Under the pieces are notes generated by a model, which saw only the letters and a program-made list of their open reading frames with translations, was not told the origin of the DNA and did not search any database. Both the position numbers and the translations under genes were made by a program. A DNA stretch of 64,000 nucleotides from Fidelibacterota bacterium (lineage in GTDB: Bacteria; Pseudomonadota; Alphaproteobacteria; Rhodospirillales; Rhodospirillaceae), in NCBI GenBank assembly GCA_947476895.1, contig CANJRX010000006.1, positions 1 through 64,000 on the forward strand. The letters run 5' to 3'. Position 1 is the stretch's first letter. Each line of letters starts with the position of its first letter. Shown piece by piece: positions 16,790 to 27,433 of the stretch.

Positions 16790-17559
16790 GCGGGTTCAAA
16801 GCATCAGATATCCATGTGCGCCTGGGCGAGAAAACCGTTCTGGACGGTGTCAGTCTTGCGTTCGCGCCCGGTCAGGTCACCACCATCGTGGGACCCAATG
16901 GCGCCGGTAAATCCACATTGCTGACCGTGCTTGCGGGCTTGCGTGTGCCCGACCGCGGGCAGGTAACCCTTGAAGGAGCAGATATCACGAGCTTAACGCC
17001 CAGCGCGCGGGCGCAATGTATCGGCTATCTTCCACAACTTCCCGAAGTTGCCTGGCCTATTGATGTGCGCACGCTGGTGGGTTTGGGCCGCATCCCCTTT
17101 AGCGGCGCGCGCGGCTTGTCGGCGGCAGACGACGCTGCGGTTGATCGGGCGCTCAAAGCCGGCGGTATTGAATCCATGGCGGATCGCAACGTGCTCACGC
17201 TTTCGGGTGGCGAGCGCGGACGTGTATTGCTGGCACGCGTACTGGCTGGCGAACCCAAGTGGTTGCTCGCCGATGAACCGCTGACAGGCCTTGATCCCGG
17301 CTACCAACTGGAAGCTACGTCCTTATTCCGCAAAATGGCCGCCGAGGGCTGCGGTGTTGTCGTCACCCTGCACGACCTACACATGGCTTTGCGCATGTCG
17401 GATCGCGTTGTCGTTCTGGCGGCCGGGCGCATATTGGCCGACGGCGCGCCAAGCGCGGCACTCTCACCAGAGATCCTTGCCCAGGCTTACGGCGTCGATG
17501 CACGCGTTTGGGACGGCGAGGCCGGCCCCGTCATCGAGATTGTGGGCCGACGCAGCTAA
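16786..17559 (+). CDS. btuD: Cobalamin ABC transporter ATP-binding protein
   Basis: This 257-residue ATPase has Walker A GPNGAGKST, signature LSGGERGR, Walker B LLADEPLTGLD and the switch His in VTLHDLHMAL. It is the motor of the BtuC permease. The start overlaps btuC by 4 nt, and the stop TAA overlaps the cobQ start by 1 nt. Length is normal. Confidence 0.92.
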   Translation: MSGFKASDIHVRLGEKTVLDGVSLAFAPGQVTTIVGPNGAGKSTLLTVLAGLRVPDRGQVTLEGADITSLTPSARAQCIGYLPQLPEVAWPIDVRTLVGLGRIPFSGARGLSAADDAAVDRALKAGGIESMADRNVLTLSGGERGRVLLARVLAGEPKWLLADEPLTGLDPGYQLEATSLFRKMAAEGCGVVVTLHDLHMALRMSDRVVVLAAGRILADGAPSAALSPEILAQAYGVDARVWDGEAGPVIEIVGRRS

Positions 17560-19013
17560 TGGCGGCCATCATGATCCAGGGCTGCGGCTCCGATGTCGGA
17601 AAGTCCGTCATCGTCGCCGGCATTTGCCGACTGTTCGCGAACCGCGGCTTCAAGGTGAGGCCATTTAAGCCTCAGAACATGTCCAATAATGCTGCCGTAA
17701 CCGCGGACGGCGGCGAGATCGGTCGCGCGCAGGCCTTGCAAGCTATGGCTTGCCGCACGCCCGCGACGGTCGATATGAACCCTGTGTTGCTCAAACCGCA
17801 ATCCGATACTGGCGCGCAGGTGGTTGTGCGCGGCCGCGTTGCGGGCACATGGCAAGCGCGCGCTTTTCAGGACAAAAAATCCGAACTGCTGGATGTAGTT
17901 TTAGAAAGCTTTCGCAGCCTGCAAAGCCAAAGCGACTTGGTAATCGTTGAAGGTGCCGGCAGTCCTGCGGAAATAAATCTTCGCCAGGGCGACATCGCTA
18001 ACATGGGTTTCGCGCGTGCGGCACATGTGCCGGTGGTGTTGGTAGGTGACATTGATCGCGGTCACGTCATCGCGGCGCTGGCAGGTGCCCACACGGTGTT
18101 GGAGACCGCCGACCGCGACATGATCCAGGGCTTTATCATCAATAAGTTCCGCGGCGACCCGACGTTGTTTCAGGATGGCCGCACCGAAATCACCCGCCGC
18201 ACGGGCTGGCGCGATCTCGGTATGATCCCATGGCTTTCCAGCATTCGTAAATTGCCGGCCGAAGATGCCGTGATCTTGGACGATGCGCCGCGCACGTCCG
18301 CAGCCACAGTAAAGATCGTCGTGCCTATGCTCTCGCGCATCGCGAACTTCGACGACTTCGATCCCTTGCAAAACGAACCGCAGGTTCAGTTCGCCTACAT
18401 TCCTCCCGGCAGCCCGCTGCCGGGTGACGCTGATCTCGTCATCCTGCCCGGCACAAAAGCTACTCTGGCTGATTTGGCGTTCTTCCGTGCGCAAGGCTGG
18501 GACATTGATCTGGCAGCGCATGTGCGGCGTGGCGGCGCGGTGCTTGGGGTGTGCGGTGGATTTCAAATGCTGGGTCGCACCATTGCCGACCCTGATGGCC
18601 TCGAAGGCGTGACAGGGCAGGTTGCCGGCTTGGGACTTCTTGATGTGGATACGGTGCTGACCGGCGACAAAATTCTGCAACCTGCGTCAGGCATGTTAGC
18701 TGGCAGCGATGCGCGTTTTGAAGGCTATGAAATGCACGTCGGCCGCACCACCGGCGACGGGTTGAAAAATCCATACCTCATGATCGGCAATCGGCCGGAC
18801 GGCGCCGTGTCATCCAACGGCCGCATCATGGGCACTTACGTGCATGGCCTGTTCGCAAGCGGCGCGGTGCGGGCCGCTATTCTCGGCCGCTTCGGCGCGA
18901 CGTCTGATGGCGCCAACCACGCTGATCTCATCGACAGCCTGCTGGACGACATCGCCACGTCATTAGAAAGCAGCCTCGACATCGAAGCGCTCGCAGCTAT
19001 CGCCGGCCTCTAA
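17559..19013 (+). CDS. cobQ: Cobyric acid synthase
   Basis: This 484-residue enzyme amidates four side chains of adenosyl-cobyrinic diamide in cobalamin synthesis. The N-terminal dethiobiotin-synthetase-like ATPase has GCGSDVGKS and RPFKPQNMSNNAAVT. The C-terminal class I glutamine amidotransferase-like domain has the nucleophile in GVCGGFQMLG and a catalytic His in GTYVHGLF. The ATG at 17559 overlaps the btuD stop. It is the last gene of the riboswitch operon, and the other cob genes are not in this window. Its presence suggests salvage or completion of imported corrinoids, or that the remaining pathway lies elsewhere. Confidence 0.93.
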   Translation: MAAIMIQGCGSDVGKSVIVAGICRLFANRGFKVRPFKPQNMSNNAAVTADGGEIGRAQALQAMACRTPATVDMNPVLLKPQSDTGAQVVVRGRVAGTWQARAFQDKKSELLDVVLESFRSLQSQSDLVIVEGAGSPAEINLRQGDIANMGFARAAHVPVVLVGDIDRGHVIAALAGAHTVLETADRDMIQGFIINKFRGDPTLFQDGRTEITRRTGWRDLGMIPWLSSIRKLPAEDAVILDDAPRTSAATVKIVVPMLSRIANFDDFDPLQNEPQVQFAYIPPGSPLPGDADLVILPGTKATLADLAFFRAQGWDIDLAAHVRRGGAVLGVCGGFQMLGRTIADPDGLEGVTGQVAGLGLLDVDTVLTGDKILQPASGMLAGSDARFEGYEMHVGRTTGDGLKNPYLMIGNRPDGAVSSNGRIMGTYVHGLFASGAVRAAILGRFGATSDGANHADLIDSLLDDIATSLESSLDIEALAAIAGL

Positions 19014-19034
19014 CGCCCCAGACTCTAACGCCCC
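19008..19034. repeat. 15-bp tandem duplication across the two convergent stop codons
   Basis: CTCTAACGCCCC occurs at 19008-19019 and again at 19023-19034, offset by 15 bp. The first copy holds the cobQ stop and the second holds the stop of the opposing small gene. It is a short local duplication with no obvious function. Confidence 0.6.
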
Positions 19035-19429
19035 GGGCGCTGCACCGGCGGCGGACGCTGGGCCTCGGGCCGCACTTCGGGCCGTTGCACCGCGGGCCGG
19101 GTGACCCCCGCTGCAGGACGCTCAACCGGTGTGATCTCGCGTATCGTTCGCGTCCGCGTGACAGTGGTTCCGTAAACGCCGCGTTGCGGCTGTATATCTT
19201 CGCTTTCAGTACGCGTCGTCGCACCAGTGTCCAACGGACTCAACCGGTTCGGCACAATCACGGTTTCAGGGCGCAAGGTGCCGTCGGTTTGTCGTTGGCC
19301 GATGATCTGCACGCGCTGACCCGCAGCGAGGCGCACTAAGGCCGTGCGATCCAAGCCGCGGCTGATGTCTTCGTCGACGGCCACGCCACGAATGGTGAAG
19401 CCCCGACCATTATTGCTATTGATAATCAT
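19025..19429 (-). CDS. Hypothetical protein with Pro/Arg-rich tail
   Basis: An open frame of 134 residues begins MIINSNNGRGF. The first half (to about residue 60) is beta-rich and contains ALVRLAAGQRVQIIGQ and TLRPETVIV, loosely like the DUF5666 fold. The rest is a low-complexity Pro/Arg/Val tail. No signal peptide is visible, which is odd for a DUF5666 protein and may mean that the true start is elsewhere or the gene is truncated. The start chosen lies inside a Fur-box-like palindrome and has no clear ribosome site. Function unknown. Confidence 0.4.
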   Translation of the reverse strand: MIINSNNGRGFTIRGVAVDEDISRGLDRTALVRLAAGQRVQIIGQRQTDGTLRPETVIVPNRLSPLDTGATTRTESEDIQPQRGVYGTTVTRTRTIREITPVERPAAGVTRPAVQRPEVRPEAQRPPPVQRPGR

Positions 19430-19434
19430 TCGCA
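19420..19434. promoter_or_regulatory. Fur-box-like inverted repeat
   Basis: TGATAATCATTCGCA matches the 7-1-7 Fur half-site pattern TGATAATnATTATCA at all but two positions. It lies 51 nt upstream of the plus-strand gene at 19486 and at the 5' end of the minus-strand open frame. Iron-responsive control of one of these genes is inferred. Confidence 0.45.
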
Positions 19435-19485
19435 ATAAGTCTATGGTCTCTTCATGAGCATCCCACGCTCATTTCAAGGAGAGCC

Positions 19486-20028
19486 ATGGACAAGGATATC
19501 TGGCGGCAGTCGGCTAACGCCTGGCTCCAAATCGGCGACGACCAGGCAGCCGAGACTCGGGCCGTCAGTGCCTTACGCGCGTCCGAGCAGTTCATGCTGT
19601 GCAATATGCGCCTGTGGTGGAATGCCGACACGTCGCACGGTCCCTGCGCCCGCGCCCTAGTGCGGAACGGCTTTATCGCTGCCAACCTTACGCAGACTGC
19701 GCACGAAAGTTTTGAGCAGTTCATGACGATCCTGGCCGCGACCGGCCAGCCGCGTCCGGCGTTCAACGCCACTACGCGCGGCAATGTCAGCGAGGATGAA
19801 GCGCTGATGCTCAATGTGCTGTCTTTGTGTCAGGAAGGTCATAACGGTCACGCCATTATGATTCTGAAACGCTGGCTGCCGCCGACGGCGTACCGCGTAA
19901 CCCTGAAGAACATGATCGCCTTTGCCGGCCTTGCGGCGGTTGAAGGCCTCGTCCTACCCGTCCGGGTTAAGGTCTCTAACGACACGCACGCGCGGCAGCA
20001 ACCAGGGCCGCGCTATCTGCTGCACTAA
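19486..20028 (+). CDS. Hypothetical protein
   Basis: This 180-residue soluble, mostly helical protein starts MDKDIWRQSANAWLQIG. The ATG at 19486 is preceded by AAGGAGAG, a strong ribosome site. I do not recognise the family. The N-terminal two thirds are rich in Ala, Trp and Met (SEQFMLCNMRLWWNA), and the C-terminus is more basic. No signal peptide or membrane segment is seen. A Fur-box-like palindrome 51 nt upstream suggests iron-responsive expression. Confidence 0.6.
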   Translation: MDKDIWRQSANAWLQIGDDQAAETRAVSALRASEQFMLCNMRLWWNADTSHGPCARALVRNGFIAANLTQTAHESFEQFMTILAATGQPRPAFNATTRGNVSEDEALMLNVLSLCQEGHNGHAIMILKRWLPPTAYRVTLKNMIAFAGLAAVEGLVLPVRVKVSNDTHARQQPGPRYLLH

Positions 20029-20102
20029 TGCCCGGCTTAGCTATGAATCTGCCCATATTTTCGTGTTATAAAGCTACCTTGTGACACGAGAGGGAGGGTC
20101 TG

Positions 20103-20906
20103 ATGCGCATGTTTAAACTCGCGGCGATGCTCGTTGTGTTGAGCGCCCCGCCGGCCATGGCGCTGTCGAGCGAGCCTTATCTGCCCAAAAGCCATATCGA
20201 TTCCATCATGATCGTGCCGCCGCCGCCGGAGCCGGTTTCGGTGCAGCAGCAGATGGATCTCGATAAAGTCCTCGCCATTCAGAAAACGCGCACGCCCGCG
20301 CAGATCAAACGCGCGCAAACCGATCGCGACTTCACGGGCTTTGCGACCGTGCTCGGCCCGAAGTTCACGCCTGAAAATCTGCCCATCACCTCTGCGCTCA
20401 TTAGCAAAGTGACTGCGGAGACCAATGCCGAAGTGGACCGCGTGAAGGACTGCTGGCAACGTTCGCGTCCCTTTGTGTTCAGCAAAGAGGTTATGCCTGC
20501 TGAGAATGCTGGCGCGGCTATGATGATCAAACCCGGCACGGCGGTGGAGAACAAAGCGCCGCAGGGCGGCGCTTTACCGTGCAAGCCTGCGGAAAAGGCT
20601 CCGGCGGCCAGTTATTCCTATCCGAGTGGCGCTGCAAATGGCGGCATGACGGCGGCGCTGATTTTGACAGCGTTACTACCCGAAAAGCGCAATGAACTTC
20701 TGGCTCGTGCGCGCGAATACGGCGAGAACCGCGTTGTGCTTGGCGTGCATTTTCCGTCCGATATCGAAGCAGCCAACAGCCTGGCGACGGTGTTGGTGGG
20801 CTTCATGAACAGCAATCCGGCTTTCATCGACGATCTTGCCATTGCGCGCGCGGAGATCCGTAAGGTCGTTCCGCTCACCGCCGGTGACGACGGCCATAAC
20901 CACTAA
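20103..20906 (+). CDS. Class A acid phosphatase-like (PAP2) protein with altered PSGH motif
   Basis: This 267-residue protein has a signal peptide (cleavage near AMA at residue 20) and the PAP2 active-site signature. K115-x6-R122-P123 is in KDCWQRSRPF, and R210-x5-H216-x3-D220 is in NRVVLGVHFPSD. The middle motif, normally PSGH, reads P174-S-G-A177, so the second active-site His is replaced by Ala. The nucleophile H216 is present. The protein would be periplasmic. It may be a weak phosphatase or have changed activity. It stands alone between a hypothetical gene and a GST gene. Confidence 0.85.
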   Translation: MRMFKLAAMLVVLSAPPAMALSSEPYLPKSHIDSIMIVPPPPEPVSVQQQMDLDKVLAIQKTRTPAQIKRAQTDRDFTGFATVLGPKFTPENLPITSALISKVTAETNAEVDRVKDCWQRSRPFVFSKEVMPAENAGAAMMIKPGTAVENKAPQGGALPCKPAEKAPAASYSYPSGAANGGMTAALILTALLPEKRNELLARAREYGENRVVLGVHFPSDIEAANSLATVLVGFMNSNPAFIDDLAIARAEIRKVVPLTAGDDGHNH

Positions 20907-20927
20907 GCCTTCAATCGGGAATTCACT

Positions 20928-21551
20928 GTGATCAAATTTTATTACTGGTATCCGGCGTGTTCGCTGGTCTCGCACATCGCTTTTGAGGAATCGGGCATCC
21001 CCTATGATCCCGTCCCCGTGGACAGCAAAAGTCCCGAGGCTCTTGCCGAATATAAAAAGATCAATCCCAAAGGCACTGCGCCAGCCGCGCTGATCGAAGG
21101 ACAGTTGCTGACGGAGAACGTCGCGATTATCTCCTACATCGCTGAGCGCGCGCCTAAGGCCGACATTCTTCCGACGGACCCCCTGGAGCGGGCGCAATGC
21201 ATGTCGCTCTTGGGTTGGAGCGCCAGCACCGTGCACATCAATTTCCGCCGGTCATTCCGTCCCGAAAGATTCAGCGACGATCCGGCAGGCTTCGAGGCGA
21301 TCAAAGCCAACGGCCGCGCTGCGTTCTGGAAAAACCTGCAGGAAATCGATCAGCGTCTTCAGAAGCAAGAGTGGATGCTGGGCAAAACCTACAGCGCTGC
21401 CGATGGATATGCTTTGCGGTTTTACGATTGGGGCCGGCGCTCGAAGCAGCCGATCGAAGAGCTAAAAGCGCTGACGGCTTTCAAAGACCGTATGATCGCG
21501 CGCCCCGCCGTGCGGCGCGTTCTCGAGCGCGAAGGCTTTCCACTCGTTTAG
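20928..21551 (+). CDS. Glutathione S-transferase family protein
   Basis: This 207-residue protein has the thioredoxin-like N-domain (MIKFYYWYPACSLVSHIAF, with NPKGTAPAALIEG and TENVAIISYIAE for glutathione contacts) and the helical C-domain (about 90-207, with WMLGKTYSAADGYALRFYDWG). It resembles beta-class bacterial GSTs. It begins 21 nt after the phosphatase-like gene. A strong hairpin follows within 11 nt of its stop. Confidence 0.88.
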   Translation: MIKFYYWYPACSLVSHIAFEESGIPYDPVPVDSKSPEALAEYKKINPKGTAPAALIEGQLLTENVAIISYIAERAPKADILPTDPLERAQCMSLLGWSASTVHINFRRSFRPERFSDDPAGFEAIKANGRAAFWKNLQEIDQRLQKQEWMLGKTYSAADGYALRFYDWGRRSKQPIEELKALTAFKDRMIARPAVRRVLEREGFPLV

Positions 21552-21556
21552 ACAAA

Positions 21557-21587
21557 GAAAAAGCCCGGCACTCGAAAGTGCCGGGCT
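21557..21587 (-). terminator. Intrinsic terminator of the cold-shock gene
   Basis: A perfect 11-bp stem (AGCCCGGCACT with AGTGCCGGGCT) with a 4-nt loop occupies 21562-21587. On the minus strand it is followed by a T-rich tract (21557-21561 are A on the plus strand). It lies 26 nt past the cold-shock stop and can also end the convergent GST transcript. Confidence 0.85.
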
Positions 21588-21613
21588 GGATCTTGCAGCG
21601 ACGTCAGAGTTTC

Positions 21614-21817
21614 TTACGAAACCTTCAAGTTCGCGGCGGCGTCTTTGCCGCGCTCGTTGACGACGTCAAAGCTGATGTTCTGGCCCTCGTTGAGGGTGCT
21701 CAAGCCAGCGCGCTCAACAGCGCTGATGTGCACGAACACATCTTTGCCGCCGTTGCCGGGCTGAATGAAACCATAGCCCTTCTGCGCGTTGAACCACTTT
21801 ACTGTGCCACTAGCCAT
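21614..21817 (-). CDS. Cold-shock protein (CspA family)
   Basis: This 67-residue protein is a single cold-shock domain with RNA-binding motifs KGYGFI (RNP1) and VFVHIS (RNP2). It starts MASGTVKWFNAQ, as is typical. The ATG at 21817 is preceded by AAGGAGG; the longer frame upstream is 5' untranslated region. It binds single-stranded RNA/DNA and acts as an RNA chaperone. It is monocistronic, with its own terminator. Confidence 0.96.
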   Translation of the reverse strand: MASGTVKWFNAQKGYGFIQPGNGGKDVFVHISAVERAGLSTLNEGQNISFDVVNERGKDAAANLKVS

Positions 21818-22041
21818 ATCGGCCTCCTTAGAGAATGCATGTATCATTTGCGTTGCGCGACCATCGCACAACATTTCCGAATCCAGCGTTGTCTTGGGAA
21901 GGCCTTGATGAAGCCATGTAGCAAGCCAGGCGAAGAACTCGAGGCGACTCAATTAGCGCAGATTCGGTAAATTTTCAATAAATCCACATATCGCGGTGCA
22001 AAAAGCGAGTGGATTGGCCGGAACACGCGCTATTTCCGGCG

Positions 22042-24078
<2,037 letters not shown>

Positions 24079-24179
24079 GCGGCGATATGTGAGCCAGCTA
24101 GGGGGTTGCGTCAATGGTGACGCTAATGACCCCGCCGTAATATTTCGTTAAATCAATGATTTAGATAAGACGACTGTGT

Positions 24180-24899
24180 TTATTTACCGAACACATCGCT
24201 GAAAAAGGCCCGCATCGCAGCCCAGGATTGGTGATCGGCGGCCTGATTATAAAGAATGCCGGGGGCGATGGAGCCGTCATTCTTGGGGTTGGTGAAGCCG
24301 TGCACAGCACCGGTGTGGCTGATCACGCGCACGTCGGCGCCCGCCTTGTGCATCTCATCCTCGAAGGTTTTGACCTGCGTCGACGGCACCATGGGGTCGT
24401 CCGCACCGGTACAGACAAGGATGCGCGCTTTCACTTCGCCGGGCACCGCAGGCATGGTGGTCTCGAGGCCGCCGTGGAAACTCACGACACCTGCAAGGTC
24501 CGCGCCATCGCGCGCCAGTTCAAGAATAGCTGTGCCGCCGAAACAATAGCCGATGCCGCCCAGCCGCTGAGAGTCGACTTGCGGCAACGCAGACAGCGCC
24601 GTCAGCGCAGCGCGTGTACGCGCGCGTAGCTTCTGTGGATTGGCGCGGAGGTCCGCGATGGTCGCCATGGCTTCTTCGCGCTTGGTGATTTGACGGCGGT
24701 CGCCAAAGAGGTCAGCCGCGAAGGCCACGTATCCCAACTCCGCCAGCATTTTGCAGCGTGAGATCACATGCTCGCCCAGGCCCCAGGCTTCATGCATGAC
24801 CAGCACGCCAGGCCGAGGGGCGGATTGATTTTCCTCGTAAGCAACGAAGCCACTCATGTTGAGCGGTCCATCGAGATAAGCGATGTCTTCTGTCTTCAT
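24180..24899 (-). CDS. Dienelactone hydrolase family protein
   Basis: This 239-residue alpha/beta hydrolase has the cysteine nucleophile in GIGYCFGGTAI and the catalytic His in SHTGAVHGFTNP, with Asp in CTGADDPMVP. This triad is typical of dienelactone hydrolases. There is no signal peptide, so it is cytosolic. It may cleave lactone or ester intermediates of aromatic breakdown; the substrate is unknown. Length is normal for the family. Confidence 0.88.
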   Translation of the reverse strand: MKTEDIAYLDGPLNMSGFVAYEENQSAPRPGVLVMHEAWGLGEHVISRCKMLAELGYVAFAADLFGDRRQITKREEAMATIADLRANPQKLRARTRAALTALSALPQVDSQRLGGIGYCFGGTAILELARDGADLAGVVSFHGGLETTMPAVPGEVKARILVCTGADDPMVPSTQVKTFEDEMHKAGADVRVISHTGAVHGFTNPKNDGSIAPGILYNQAADHQSWAAMRAFFSDVFGK

Positions 24900-24974
24900 A
24901 GGAGTGCTCGCAAAAAGGCGCCCACTACCTTAACGCGCAAGATGGGCGAACGGACCTATAAGTTACAAAAGATT

Positions 24975-26009
24975 TTAGGTGTGCGGGCAGTGGCCGAACT
25001 GCGCGGGACAGATGCGTGTGCCCGTCGATGAACACGGCGTGCGCTTGGCGCGCAGGAATTCTGTGAAGCCCGCCAAGGCCTTGATAAACGCCGGATCGGT
25101 GCGCACGGCAGAAAGGCGTGAGAAATGCGGCACGCCGGCTTCCTTGGCTAGATCGCGCATGGTTTCGTCGAGTTCCACAAGCGTTTCTACATGCTCTGAG
25201 ACGAACGATATGGGCACGATGATAATGGGAACGCCGTCTGCGCCAGCGCGGCGGATTTCGCTTTCGACTGGCGGGCCTAGCCACGGCACAGGCGTCACAC
25301 GGCTTTGATAGCAAATCTTCCAATCGAGACCTGCGATGTCCGCGCGCTCCACCACCGCTTTGGTCGACTGCGCCACTTGCCACTCGTAAGGGTCGCCCCC
25401 TGCAATGGTTTTTTCAGGTAAGCCGTGCGCTGAGAAAAGCACGCGCGGTTTGCCATGCGCTTTTGAAGTCTCATACGCGCTGCGCAATTTTTCCGCGGCA
25501 GGACCGATAAAGCCGTCATCAGTCGGATAGCAGCACAACACTTCCATAGGCGTATTGAAGGCTTGGCGTTTGGCTTCCTGCTTCAATGCGGCGAGCGTCG
25601 TGCCGGTGGTGGTGATTGAGAACTGAGGATAAAGCGGCAGCACAACGACGCGCGTCGGGTTGTAAGCTTTCAGGTCCGCGACGACTTCGCGCGCCATGGG
25701 ATGCCAATAGCGCATCAACACAAACACACGCGCATCTTCGGCGAAAGGCTTCGCGACAGTGCTTAAAGCTGCGGCTTGCGCTTCGGTTTCCGGCAAAAGC
25801 ACCGACTTCCCGCCCAGGCGTTCGTAATAGCCTTGAGACTTTTTGGCGCGCAGCGTCGAGATCGTGGTCGCGAACAGCCAGCGCAGCGGCTGGGGCAGGG
25901 GGATGATGTAGGGGTCGTTGAACAGATTGAATAGGAACGGCCGCACGGCCTTCGGACTATCGGGTCCGCCGAGATTGAAAACCACAATAGCAAGGCGGGT
26001 GTCGGTCAC
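24975..26009 (-). CDS. hemH: Ferrochelatase
   Basis: This 344-residue enzyme inserts Fe2+ into protoporphyrin IX, the last step of heme b synthesis. It starts at a GTG (protein begins TDTRLAIVVFNLGGPDS). Active-site His and Glu are visible in LFSAHGLPEKTI and SFVSEHVETLVELD. The frame runs on to 26180, but the first 57 residues are non-conserved and overlap hemA, so the internal GTG is used. It is transcribed divergently from the hemA operon, with 155 nt between starts. It has no N- or C-terminal membrane anchor. Confidence 0.93.
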   Translation of the reverse strand: MTDTRLAIVVFNLGGPDSPKAVRPFLFNLFNDPYIIPLPQPLRWLFATTISTLRAKKSQGYYERLGGKSVLLPETEAQAAALSTVAKPFAEDARVFVLMRYWHPMAREVVADLKAYNPTRVVVLPLYPQFSITTTGTTLAALKQEAKRQAFNTPMEVLCCYPTDDGFIGPAAEKLRSAYETSKAHGKPRVLFSAHGLPEKTIAGGDPYEWQVAQSTKAVVERADIAGLDWKICYQSRVTPVPWLGPPVESEIRRAGADGVPIIIVPISFVSEHVETLVELDETMRDLAKEAGVPHFSRLSAVRTDPAFIKALAGFTEFLRAKRTPCSSTGTRICPAQFGHCPHT

Positions 26010-26073
26010 AGGCGGAAAACCTTCGTCATTTCGATTGCGCGTATATGCCACAGCCTTATGTAGGGCGGATAGC

Positions 26074-26098
26074 GCCAAAATTCTTGGGCCAAAATTCT
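26074..26098. repeat. Tandem direct repeat between hemH and hemA
   Basis: GCCAAAATTCT occurs at 26074-26084 and 26088-26098, 14 nt apart. It sits midway between the divergent hemH and hemA starts and is a candidate site for a regulator shared by both transcripts. No known operator consensus is matched. Confidence 0.45.
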
Positions 26099-26164
26099 GG
26101 GGGTTGCGTGGCCCTATGACATGGCCGTGACATTCGTTAACGCGAGCTATGATATCGAGCGCCC

Positions 26165-27433
26165 ATGAATCGATTCGCATTAATAGGTGCTTCTTATAAG
26201 ACGGCCGGTGTCGAGCGGCTGGGCCAGTTGGCCCTGCCGAAAGCCGAGATCGCCGCGCGCCTGCCTGCCCTGGCTGCCAAAATCGGCGCGCAGGAGCTGG
26301 CCTATATCGGCACCTGCAACCGCGTTGAATTTGTGCTGGCCGGTGATACGCCGCTGGCCGTGCAGTCTTGCCGCGACAAGCTGGGCCAATTGCTCACCAC
26401 CGCACCTCTGCCTGAAACCGAAACCCGGCGCATTTTTCGCGCCTGGACCGATGAAGGCGCCGTCGAGCATCTGTTCCTCGTTGCCTCGGGTCTCGATTCC
26501 GCCCAGGCCGGCGAGCGCGAGATTTATGCGCAAGTGCGTACCGCTTGGACCACGGCGCGTGCCGCAGGCACCTGCGGCCCGCAGCTCGATTACATTTTCG
26601 GTGAAGCTTTGCGCGCTGCACAGGATGTGCATCAACAAGCGGCACGTCCCAGCAACGCCGACTCCCTTGCAAACTTCGCTGTGAAGCGCGCGCTTGAACA
26701 TCTCGGCGATAAACCGGGCCGCATCGCTTTGGTCGGCGTATCGCCCATGACGCGCCACTGCGCGCGCGCGTTCATGGCGCAGAAGATTCCGATGACCATC
26801 GTCAACCGCACTTTGGAACTGGCGCAAGAGTTTGCCGTCGAGGTCAAGGCCGATGCTTTGGCGCTAGAGTTCTTCAGGCAGGACCCTACGGGCTTTGATG
26901 TCATCATTACCGCTGTCGGCGGCGCTGAACCTGTCCTCGACCGCGCCCTTTTGAATAGGCTCGCCGCGACCGGCAAGAACCCGCTGCTGATCGACCTGGG
27001 TGTGCCACCGAATATCGACCCCGAAGCTGCTGATGCCGTGGGTCTGCACCGCGTCGGCATGGATGAAGTGATTGCGGATGCGGCCTCGGGCCGTTCCGCC
27101 AAGCTCGGCCAGCTTGCTTCGGCGCGCATTGTCATCGACGAACATCTGCAACGCCTGCGCAGCGAATATGCCATCCGCGAATCTGCACATATGCTGCAGC
27201 GTTTGACCGCGCAGTATCAGCAGGCGGCGGTGGAAAGCCTGCGCCGTTTGCCGAAGAACGCCGACGAAGAAGCCTTGCGTCAATGGGCTGAAAGTTTCGC
27301 ACGCCGTTTGGCGCATGCGCCGATCAAAGGTTTGCGCGCGTTGGCGGCCGAGTCTGGTCCCGAAGCGGTGCAGGCTTATCTTGAAGGCCTGGAAGACGCG
27401 CTCAAAGACACATCAAAGGAGAAGCTTTCGTGA
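26165..27433 (+). CDS. hemA: Glutamyl-tRNA reductase
   Basis: This 422-residue enzyme reduces glutamyl-tRNA(Glu) to glutamate-1-semialdehyde, the first committed step of the C5 route to heme. The N-terminal catalytic domain has the nucleophile C51 in YIGTCNRVEF. The NADPH domain has a GRIALVGVSPMTRHCARAF-type nucleotide-binding region, and a C-terminal helical dimerisation domain follows. The usual GE-Q-I motif reads GEREIYAQVR. It begins the operon, and its stop overlaps the hemL start (GTGA). Most alphaproteobacteria use ALA synthase instead, so this is informative. Confidence 0.92.
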   Translation: MNRFALIGASYKTAGVERLGQLALPKAEIAARLPALAAKIGAQELAYIGTCNRVEFVLAGDTPLAVQSCRDKLGQLLTTAPLPETETRRIFRAWTDEGAVEHLFLVASGLDSAQAGEREIYAQVRTAWTTARAAGTCGPQLDYIFGEALRAAQDVHQQAARPSNADSLANFAVKRALEHLGDKPGRIALVGVSPMTRHCARAFMAQKIPMTIVNRTLELAQEFAVEVKADALALEFFRQDPTGFDVIITAVGGAEPVLDRALLNRLAATGKNPLLIDLGVPPNIDPEAADAVGLHRVGMDEVIADAASGRSAKLGQLASARIVIDEHLQRLRSEYAIRESAHMLQRLTAQYQQAAVESLRRLPKNADEEALRQWAESFARRLAHAPIKGLRALAAESGPEAVQAYLEGLEDALKDTSKEKLS

